11,312 bases of DNA, taken from assembly GCA_003164275.1 (NCBI GenBank), contig PLSY01000009.1, forward strand, positions 1 through 11,312, given 5' to 3'. The translations under genes and the position numbers were made by a program. Positions within the stretch are counted from its first letter, which is position 1. Each line of letters starts with the position of its first letter. The notes under the pieces are model-generated. The model had not been told where the DNA came from and made no database searches. It worked only from the letters and a program-made list of their open reading frames with translations. Below, in pieces: positions 1 through 4,877 of the stretch. Source of the DNA: Acidimicrobiaceae bacterium (lineage in GTDB: Bacteria > Actinomycetota > Acidimicrobiia > Acidimicrobiales > RAAP-2).

Positions 1-449
1 GACAGCTTGAAGGTCTCCCGCAGGTGGGGCTTCAGCCCGAAGGCCCGCCAGATGCGACTGACGCCCGACTGGCTCATGCCGGTGGCCTTGGCCATCGAAC
101 GGGTGGACCAGTGGGTGGCGTCTGTTGGTGTCTCCTCCAACGTCTTGACGATGACCCGCTCCACATCGTCATCGGTGATCGATCGGGGAACGCCGGGGCG
201 GGGTTCGTCGTGAAGGCCGTCCAGTCGATTGGCGGCGAAGCGCTTACGCCACTTGGCCACCGTTGCCGGATGCACGCCGAGCTTCTCGGACACCTCTCCA
301 TTGGTGGCACCAGTGGCGCACTCGAGCACGATGCGACAACGAAGCGCGAGTGACTGCGCGCTCTTCGGACGCCTCGCCCATCGTTCGAGGGTGTCCCGCT
401 CGTCGTTGCTGAGTTCGACCTCGACCGTGGGTCTTCCTGCACGTGCCAT
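1..449 (-). CDS. IS630-family transposase, N-terminal half (cut by window edge)
   Basis: The minus strand reads as an open frame from ATG at 449 to the left edge, giving 149 full codons without a stop. It starts MARAGRPTVEVELSNDERDT. Residues about 49-71 (NGEVSEKLGVHPATVAKWRKRF) form a first helix-turn-helix. Residues about 113-142 (HWSTRSMAKATGMSQSGVSR onward) form a second, followed by GLKPHLRETFKLS. This paired HTH layout and the FKLS motif just before the catalytic domain are typical of IS630/Tc1-mariner transposases, which bind terminal repeats and cut and paste at TA. The DDE catalytic domain would lie beyond the window, so activity cannot be judged. The start is supported by GGAGG five bases upstream. 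Overlapping frames on both strands here are shadows. Confidence 0.9.
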   Translation of the reverse strand, partial: MARAGRPTVEVELSNDERDTLERWARRPKSAQSLALRCRIVLECATGATNGEVSEKLGVHPATVAKWRKRFAANRLDGLHDEPRPGVPRSITDDDVERVIVKTLEETPTDATHWSTRSMAKATGMSQSGVSRIWRAFGLKPHLRETFKL

Positions 450-540
450 CGCTGCCTCCCATCGTGGTGGATGGAAGGAATAACGCGCACGAACGCCGAG
501 AAATTCCTATTTCCTTGTGAATCTCCGACTCAGGACACTA
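1..540 (-). mobile_element. IS630-family insertion sequence, partial (right end)
   Basis: This is the transposase plus about 90 bp of upstream leader. The likely outer end is near 538: read inward on the minus strand it begins with a TA (540-539) and GTGTCCTGAGTCGGAGATTC. IS630-family elements insert at TA and duplicate it, so a terminus at 539-540 fits. The matching left inverted repeat is outside the window, so the end is inferred. The alternative is that the element ends at the TA at 647-648, in which case the small inverted-repeat structure at 539-648 would be part of it. Confidence 0.55.
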
Positions 541-650
541 GTGGTGCGTCGCGAATTCAACTGAGGCGGGGCTTCGCTGATCAGCGACGGTTGTTCGGGA
601 GCCATCGCTGCCGGCGACCCCTTCCAGCATTTCGCAGACGCACCACTAGT
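537..650. mobile_element. MITE-like element with terminal inverted repeats and TA ends
   Basis: Positions 537-555 (ACTAGTGGTGCGTCGCGAA) are repeated in inverse orientation at 631-650. Fourteen bases match exactly, and five more match after one extra base in the right arm. TA dinucleotides lie at 539-540 and 647-648, giving 106 bp between them, as expected for a non-autonomous element of the Tc1/mariner-IS630 type. The interior has no gene but holds a perfect 14-bp palindrome, TCGCTGATCAGCGA (574-587). The right arm contains the stop codon (648-646) of the adjacent lipoprotein gene. It may equally be a deleted IS reduced to its two ends, or a long stem acting as terminator for that gene. Confidence 0.6.
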
Positions 651-1308
651 CGCCAGCAGTGCTGACCAGCCAGCGACCATTCTGCAGCGTAAGCGTTACA
701 TTGTCGTTTGCCAGGGTGGCGCCAGAGTTCGGTGGGATGTTGTAGTCGATAACAACCTGTGCAGTGTCTCCAGTCTGCTGTGCAGAAACGACGGTTGGAT
801 TTTCCTCTTGAGGAGGGATGGGGGATGGGCCTTCCGTCTTCCACGAATTGGTCCAGAGCTCGACGCATGGCTCGCTCGAACTGGCATTTGTTGCTTTTGC
901 CACCGCCACCACATACGCCGGAGTGATCAAGTTACACAGAGCTACGGCATTCTGGTTGTCTATAGCGTTCTCGAAGGCCACAGCGCCCTGGGATGGAGTC
1001 GACGCACCTTGAGGATTGAACGCCGATGCCGGCAAGGCGCTAGTAGATGTTGACAGAGCGGGCTGCGTCGTTGGTGCAGCCACCTTGGACGCTGATCCAA
1101 GTCCGGAATGTGTTCCACATCCAACGAGGACTAACGAGGAGGCAAGCACAAGCAATACAAGCGATCGGATACGGATGGAGTTGGAGTACTGCACTTCCTT
1201 ACAGGCCTGTGCATCAGCTTTGGTCTCGGGAGTCGTCGATGCGCATCCGGCTCCCACGATGCAGAGCATGGACAGGGCAACGACGGAGGTGGTCCGCAGT
1301 CTCCTCAC
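646..1308 (-). CDS. putative lipoprotein, NTF2-like C-terminal region
   Basis: This is a 220-aa protein starting at GTG 1308 with AAGG seven bases upstream. The N-terminus is a lipoprotein signal: a basic MRRLR, a hydrophobic run, then VGAGC with Cys22. A second, better signal follows at residues 46-64: basic IRIRS, a hydrophobic LVLLVLASSLVLV, and the lipobox LVGC at Cys64. Residues 65-105 are a Ser/Thr/Pro/Ala-rich linker. Residues about 107-216 (GAVAFENAIDNQNAVALCNL through LQNGRWLVS) resemble small NTF2-like/DUF4878-type domains of secreted actinobacterial proteins, a weak assignment. The expected location is the outer face of the membrane. The gene is divergent from the secreted protein at 1541. 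Its TAG stop lies inside the arm of the element at 537-650, so the original C-terminus may have been changed, although it ends where such domains normally end. No specific function can be given. Confidence 0.75.
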   Translation of the reverse strand: MRRLRTTSVVALSMLCIVGAGCASTTPETKADAQACKEVQYSNSIRIRSLVLLVLASSLVLVGCGTHSGLGSASKVAAPTTQPALSTSTSALPASAFNPQGASTPSQGAVAFENAIDNQNAVALCNLITPAYVVAVAKATNASSSEPCVELWTNSWKTEGPSPIPPQEENPTVVSAQQTGDTAQVVIDYNIPPNSGATLANDNVTLTLQNGRWLVSTAGD

Positions 1309-1540
1309 GGAATGACCTTATCGATCGAGATTGTTCCGCGCAGGACAGTGGGGTGGGGTTGATCCTTTCCGACGCGCACCGTGCCTCCATGGCCAGTCGA
1401 ATCCAATCGCAGGTGACGTGCCGCTGGTCAGTCGGATATGGTCTGACCGGATCGAGGCGGAGGCGGACAATGTTCCTAGAGATACGACACCAACGTGGGC
1501 GTCCAGATCTCGATGGGGAGACGGCCGGTCCAAACAAGCG
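1309..1540. other. divergent intergenic region
   Basis: These 232 bp separate the minus-strand lipoprotein from the plus-strand secreted protein and must contain the promoter of each unless the start choices are wrong. The plus-strand reading frame of the secreted protein stays open back to 1331, but those residues are Arg/Trp/His-rich and would precede a signal peptide, so they are probably not translated. The only clear structure is the inverted repeat at 1426-1448. I could not assign -35/-10 boxes with confidence. Confidence 0.5.
1426..1448. promoter_or_regulatory. inverted repeat GGTCAG-N11-CTGACC, possible operator
   Basis: There is a perfect 6-bp inverted repeat: GGTCAG at 1426-1431 and CTGACC at 1443-1448, separated by 11 bases. 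It sits about 95 bp before the start of the secreted protein and about 120 bp before the lipoprotein start. That spacing and position could suit a dimeric repressor, but a 6-bp arm can arise by chance. Confidence 0.25.
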
Positions 1541-3016
1541 ATGACGGGGCGAATGGATTCCCGACACCGCCAGCTTTCGCTTGCTCTTGCCGCGATGATT
1601 GGCGGAGTGCTTCTGCTCGTCGGCTTTGCTCCCTCTGCGCAAGCCGCCACCTCACCCCCGCCGGCCGTTGGAACGAACTACCCCGGAGTCAGCAATGGGA
1701 ACAACGATCCTCCAAGTGGAACCGTCGCCGCGAGCAAATCGGACATCGTCGAACTCACCAACACCGGATTTGAGATCGTGAACTCGAAAGGAGGAATCAA
1801 ATCAGGAACGATGGCCGGTCTCTTCGATGCCAATGGCTACTTCCTCTCGGATCCGCAGGTCATCTGGGACGCGTCGACAGACCGTTTCTACGTCAGCATG
1901 TTCGAAAATCGCGGAACGACGACTCCCGATGAGGGCATTGCCTGGGGTTTCAGCACGACCTCGAACCCCACATCAGCCAAGGACTTCTGCACCTACTTCA
2001 ACGGCTTCAACTACGGAGCGACCTCGTTTCCCGATCAGGAGTCCCTGGGAGACACGACGCACTTCCTGATGATCGCCAGCAATCGCTACGCGACGAGCAA
2101 CTACGACATCGAGGGCTCCGACGTCGCATGGATCTCAAAGCCCCCTGCGGGCAGGACCTGCCCGGCCAGCAGCGCGTTCACCTCGGGGATCCAACATCTG
2201 ACGAACCCGGACGGCAGCTGGGCCTACCGGCCGACGCCAGCGCGCCAGGTGGACAGCTCGACCACCGGGTGGATCACTGCAACGACGTCGTATGCGTCCG
2301 CGGATACCTTGACGGTGTTCCAGGCGACGGAGGACGCGACAGGCCTCGTGATCGGGTCGCCGCAGCTGCTCCCTGTTCCCGAGTACAGCTTTCCGCCCAG
2401 TGCGCCGCAGGCCGGCACAACCACGACGGGGAGCCCGGCTCCACCATTGCAAACCGACATATTTCTCACCCAAGTGATTGAGGCATACGATCCGCGAGTG
2501 GGCCACCTCTCGCTCTGGACTGCCCACACCATTGCCGGCGGCGCGGGATCGGCAGTTCGCTGGTACGAGATCGACCCTGCAAGTCTGACTCTCGATCAAG
2601 TCGGCACGATCACTGATCCGACGCTGTGGCTCTTCAATGCCACCATCACGCCCGATCGCGTCGTCGTCGGCAAGAAGAGTGCCTTTGGGAGTTCCGCAGT
2701 CGTGGAATACAGCACGTCGTCGAACTCGATGTACCCGGCCATCCGGATGGTGTCAGTTGTCAACGGCCAAGGTGCGTCCTCACCGGTCTTGGTCAAGCAA
2801 TCAACAGGCCCGAACATCGATTTCTCCTGCTTCGAGCCGGATCAGCCATACTGCCGCTGGGGCGACTACTCGGGTGCTACGCCCGACCCGGCATCACCGT
2901 TGACAGCCGCACACGGCGAAGTGTGGTTGGTCAACCAATGGAACCTTCCCGACGTCAACGACTCGACTCCGTTGTGGCAGACGTCAATTTGGAATGCAAG
3001 CATCTCAAGTCCGTAG
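1541..3016 (+). CDS. secreted protein, probable beta-propeller
   Basis: This is a protein of about 491 aa. The ATG at 1541 (or 1553, four codons later) is preferred because it places a basic stretch (SRHR) and a hydrophobic helix (LSLALAAMIGGVLLLVGFA) at the N-terminus, with a signal peptidase I site after SAQA (about residue 35). No convincing Shine-Dalgarno separates the two starts. The mature part shows repeating beta-rich units, for example DPQVIWDASTDRFYVSMFEN at 104-123, followed by similar blocks around 190-200, 312-325 and 440-466. The Cys-containing region FEPDQPYCRWGDYSGATPDP (431-450) contains an RWGDYSG-DP motif I associate with secreted propeller-type proteins. No transmembrane anchor or sorting signal is visible at the C-terminus, so release to the outside is expected. 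The catalytic or binding role is unknown. The neighbouring lipoprotein may be a surface partner, but nothing proves it. Confidence 0.85.
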   Translation: MTGRMDSRHRQLSLALAAMIGGVLLLVGFAPSAQAATSPPPAVGTNYPGVSNGNNDPPSGTVAASKSDIVELTNTGFEIVNSKGGIKSGTMAGLFDANGYFLSDPQVIWDASTDRFYVSMFENRGTTTPDEGIAWGFSTTSNPTSAKDFCTYFNGFNYGATSFPDQESLGDTTHFLMIASNRYATSNYDIEGSDVAWISKPPAGRTCPASSAFTSGIQHLTNPDGSWAYRPTPARQVDSSTTGWITATTSYASADTLTVFQATEDATGLVIGSPQLLPVPEYSFPPSAPQAGTTTTGSPAPPLQTDIFLTQVIEAYDPRVGHLSLWTAHTIAGGAGSAVRWYEIDPASLTLDQVGTITDPTLWLFNATITPDRVVVGKKSAFGSSAVVEYSTSSNSMYPAIRMVSVVNGQGASSPVLVKQSTGPNIDFSCFEPDQPYCRWGDYSGATPDPASPLTAAHGEVWLVNQWNLPDVNDSTPLWQTSIWNASISSP

Positions 3017-3041
3017 CTGCTGGCTCATTGGCGGAGGAACA

Positions 3042-3524
3042 GTGTCAGCCTGGATGGACTCGTCGATGGACGTGGAGTCCATCCAGTGCGGCGTCAGGTG
3101 CAACGATGGCTCGGTGGAACCGGAGCATCCCGAGGGTCAGGCAGCACCGGCCAACCCGGAGATCGAGGCCTGCCTCACCGAAGCTATGCCATTGGTCACC
3201 GAGCTCTTTGCCGCAGCGCATCAGGTGACGGGCGTGCTGTTCAAGGAAGCCCAGGCGACGTCTGCCGCCGGCGACAAGGTGGCGGTGGCCGCTGGCACTG
3301 CCTGTGCACGGCTGGTCGATCACCCGTGTCCGGATACCGCCATCGGTGAGCAGTTCGAGGCCGCGTTCGACGAATTCGTCGACCTCGCTGAACGGTGCGC
3401 GATCGCAGCGAGGACCATCGGTGACCATCGTGGCTGGCGTCACCACGATCTCGATGGGAGGGCGGCCAGGGCCACGGCAGACCTGATGATCGCTATGTCT
3501 GCGACAAGCCCAGACGACGAGTAG
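3042..3524 (+). CDS. small alpha-helical protein of unknown function
   Basis: This is a 160-aa protein starting at GTG 3042, behind GGAGG (3033-3037) with a short four-base spacing. Alternatives are ATG 3054 or 3066, or a start downstream of the hairpin at 3050-3086. Third codon positions are strongly G/C in this frame, and a hairpin terminator follows the stop, both supporting a real gene. After a Cys-containing, Pro-rich N-terminus (1-38), residues about 39-90 and 98-153 look like amphipathic helices (EIEACLTEAMPLVTELFAAA, GEQFEAAFDEFVDLAERCAI). There is no signal peptide or membrane segment, and six Cys residues are scattered. I recognise no family. It follows the secreted protein gene by 25 bp, but a cytoplasmic helical protein and a secreted propeller need not work together. 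The opposite-strand frame here is a shadow. Confidence 0.65.
   Translation: MSAWMDSSMDVESIQCGVRCNDGSVEPEHPEGQAAPANPEIEACLTEAMPLVTELFAAAHQVTGVLFKEAQATSAAGDKVAVAAGTACARLVDHPCPDTAIGEQFEAAFDEFVDLAERCAIAARTIGDHRGWRHHDLDGRAARATADLMIAMSATSPDDE
3050..3086. repeat. strong hairpin, 12-bp perfect inverted repeat
   Basis: CTGGATGGACTC (3050-3061) and GAGTCCATCCAG (3075-3086) are exact reverse complements with a 13-base loop. The hairpin begins 34 bases after the stop of the secreted protein and covers codons 3-15 of the next gene, including two in-frame ATGs. No T-run follows. It could be an intrinsic terminator of the upstream gene, a translational attenuator of the downstream one, or both. Confidence 0.6.
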
Positions 3525-3535
3525 CCCAGGTCTCA

Positions 3536-3557
3536 CCCGGTCGTCCGACGACCGAGG
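3536..3557 (+). terminator. hairpin terminator after the 160-aa gene
   Basis: CGGTCGTC (3538-3545) and GACGACCG (3547-3554) are perfectly complementary, and flanking CC/GG extend the stem past one bulged A. It starts 11 bases after the stop at 3524. There is no T-run, which is common for actinobacterial terminators of this kind. Confidence 0.5.
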
Positions 3558-3954
3558 GCAGTCCAATCGCCGTCCCGCTCACTCGCACGAACGTGGAATC
3601 CGAACCTGAGGAATGCCCGTACCGATGTTCTCGAGTTCCGTGCGAGGACAGGTCGAACTTGGGCTGAGGGATTTTCAGGTCACCGAACTCGCTGACGAAC
3701 ACGCCGTTTGCGTGCGCCGCGGACATCGTCGATGAGGGAGAGCATGTACCTTGGCGAGGTCTCAGGTCGGCGAGACTGGGCCAGTGAGAGGACCGATCAA
3801 CTGGCTCGTCCAACGGCGATTCGTATGTGCGATTCGCCGCCACCCGACGGAAGTCAGGTTGACCCGCTACGGGGACAGTTCGACCAGACCGATGGGTACG
3901 GTCTCGCGCTGCATGTGCGGTCATAGCTCCACGCTGACACCGCCGTAGGCACGA

Positions 3955-3980
3955 CGAGGGTTGACCCGATCAACCCCTCG
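3955..3980. terminator. possible bidirectional terminator hairpin
   Basis: CGAGGGTTGA (3955-3964) pairs with TCAACCCCTCG (3970-3980), giving seven perfect pairs (GGGTTGA/TCAACCC) around a five-base loop and three more after one bulged base. Its place between convergent genes suits a terminator. There is no T-run on either side. Confidence 0.4.
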
Positions 3981-4048
3981 GCCAGCCGGAGCTGCTGAAC
4001 AACGGAGGGACCTCAGTCCGTCAGTCCTGAGGGCAATCGGCCAGATCC

Positions 4049-4096
4049 TGTCCTATAAAATGTCCTACAAACAGCGCCGCTAGCTGTAGTCGGACA
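4049..4096. repeat. tandem 12-bp repeat plus inverted half-site (TGTCC boxes)
   Basis: TGTCCTATAAAA (4049-4060) is followed directly by TGTCCTACAAAC (4061-4072), 10 of 12 bases identical. An inverted GGACA lies at 4092-4096. The second copy and the inverted box close a stem-loop that also includes ACAGC (4071-4075) pairing with GCTGT (4083-4087) around a seven-base loop. It lies about 110 bp downstream of the last minus-strand small ORF. It may be a protein-binding site, a recombination site or part of a terminator. Confidence 0.4.
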
Positions 4097-4117
4097 CCTT
4101 CCCGATCACCCATCGTC

Positions 4118-4194
4118 GCAGGTCAGAACGTTAACCACCGTCCGATGTCTGCCATATCGTAGCCTTGAGACGAACTGATAACGCTGAGACCTGC
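4118..4194. repeat. imperfect inverted repeat
   Basis: GCAGGTC at 4118-4124 is matched by GACCTGC at 4188-4194. The similarity continues inward imperfectly: AGAACGTTAAC on the left against CAGCGTTATCAG read from the right on the minus strand. The arms are about 60 bp apart, just past the stop of the last minus-strand ORF. It may be chance or the remnant of a small element. Confidence 0.25.
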
Positions 4195-4207
4195 TGCCTC
4201 CCCTTGG

Positions 4208-4306
4208 TCATGGCCTGGTTACCGGCTCACAAAACGGCTTTCGGGCTCGCCACTGCTCGACCTGGTTAATCTTCACGAGGTAGACCCGGACCTCATCGGA
4301 AGCCAC
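4208..4306 (-). CDS. 32-aa small ORF with strong ribosome binding site
   Basis: GTG at 4306 follows AGGAGG (4317-4312) with five-base spacing, an ideal signal, and opens a 32-codon frame, MASDEVRVYLVKINQVEQWR onward to VTRP, ending in TGA. It begins 21 bases after the stop of the zinc-ribbon gene on the same strand, so it is probably cotranslated. The N-terminal part (VRVYLVKI) looks like a beta strand. No family is recognised. After the TGA the same frame stays open for about 30 more codons, so it may also be the start of a gene broken by a nonsense mutation. A leader role is possible but nothing supports it directly. Confidence 0.45.
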   Translation of the reverse strand: MASDEVRVYLVKINQVEQWRARKPFCEPVTRP

Positions 4307-4311
4307 GATCA

Positions 4312-4317
4312 CCTCCT
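4312..4317 (-). promoter_or_regulatory. ribosome binding site AGGAGG for the 4208-4306 ORF
   Basis: A perfect AGGAGG lies five bases before GTG 4306. It is the main reason to consider this very short frame a real gene. Confidence 0.6.
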
Positions 4318-4327
4318 GAATCCGGCA

Positions 4328-4618
4328 CTACCGGATTGGAAAGATGCCTCTGCCGTCTGCACGGGTCTGCTCGAGGCAGGTTTCTGCAGACTCCCTGTTC
4401 GGGTGGATGTGCCAGCAGAGCCAGTCCACCGGATCTCCTAGCGCGCACCGTGCGGTGCACCATCCGAAGGGGATCTCCACGACCTCTTCGGACATCGCCA
4501 GGACATAGTTGGAAAGCGCCCGTTCCTGGGTCCTCTGCACACAGTCGCCACATTTTCCCCAGGCGACGACGAACTCGTCATCGGACTTGTCTTGCTTGCA
4601 GTCTCGGCATCTAGGCAC
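4328..4618 (-). CDS. 96-aa zinc-ribbon protein
   Basis: The start is GTG 4618, with GGAGG (4629-4625) six bases upstream. An ATG at 4666 in the same frame has no such site and would add an Arg-rich tail before the zinc motif. The N-terminus has Cys4-x2-Cys7 and Cys23-x2-Cys26, with Lys8, Lys11 and Glu15-Phe16 between them. This pattern (CxxCK..K...EF...CxxC) is seen in zinc ribbons at the front of phage-type endonucleases and many small phage or mobile-element proteins. The second half adds Cys54, Cys58, the cluster Cys68-Trp-His70-Ile-His72 and Cys81, which could hold a second metal. No nuclease motif is present. Its first codons overlap the end of the 32-aa ORF upstream, suggesting translational coupling. 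It lies downstream of the nuclease-helicase on the same strand and may be an accessory or regulatory protein; the function is unknown. Confidence 0.7.
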   Translation of the reverse strand: MPRCRDCKQDKSDDEFVVAWGKCGDCVQRTQERALSNYVLAMSEEVVEIPFGWCTARCALGDPVDWLCWHIHPNRESAETCLEQTRADGRGIFPIR

Positions 4619-4709
4619 GGTTGGCCTCCGATGCAATCGTCGATTCACCGACCTGATGCGCCGCATGATCTCGATTATCCGGTGGAACGCGTTCGATGAA
4701 CGTGGCCAT
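4611..4709 (-). CDS. 32-aa small ORF overlapping the zinc-ribbon gene
   Basis: ATG 4709 follows GGAGG (4719-4715) with five-base spacing. The frame reads MATFIERVPPDNRDHAAHQV onward to SEANRA and stops at TAG 4613-4611, overlapping the first eight bases of the zinc-ribbon gene. The same frame is open upstream to another ATG 21 codons earlier, but that has a poorer signal. The overlap and strong site suggest a translated leader peptide or tiny protein that couples ribosomes into the zinc-ribbon gene. It has no recognisable domain, being hydrophilic and slightly acidic. Confidence 0.45.
   Translation of the reverse strand: MATFIERVPPDNRDHAAHQVGESTIASEANRA
4625..4629 (-). promoter_or_regulatory. 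ribosome binding site GGAGG deciding the GTG 4618 start
   Basis: GGAGG is placed six bases before GTG 4618. It favours this start over the longer ATG 4666 frame and lies inside the preceding 32-aa ORF. Confidence 0.6.
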
Positions 4710-4877
4710 CTCTACCTCCGCATCGATCCCGGCATTGCCACCGTGCCCGAAGGTCGGTTGGCGGAGCGTCATGGGGCCAGGTCCCTCGACTCCTCTGGAT
4801 GTGTCTCCTCAAATCGTACTCGGGTCGCACGCCTTCGACGACGGCTCATGCATCTGAGGGCGCTTCCGGAGATCGGC

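Larger units (their letters stand above)
3558..4207. other. 650-bp stretch without a supported gene between convergent units
   Basis: Reading frames here are short, rich in Arg/Ser/Pro and lack family features. A minus-strand frame at 3493-3924 (143 codons) contains a slightly protein-like piece (VFVSEFGDLKIPQPKFDLSS), and another minus frame reads FGFHVRASERDGDWTALGRR before a stop near 3535. Together they could be a decayed gene, but I could not identify it. The stretch also holds the hairpin at 3955-3980, the TGTCC repeat cluster at 4049-4096 and an imperfect inverted repeat at 4118-4194. It lies between the plus-strand genes ending at 3524 and the minus-strand genes ending at 4208, so it should contain terminators for both directions. 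Confidence 0.5.

Noticed and set aside
3493..3924. 143-codon minus-strand frame
   Set aside because: No good start signal; it overlaps the end of the 160-aa gene and its terminator hairpin, and most of it is not protein-like. Kept only as a possible decayed remnant.
4115..4211. 26-codon minus-strand frame starting at an ATGA overlap with the 32-aa ORF
   Set aside because: Poor ribosome binding site and no protein character; probably chance.
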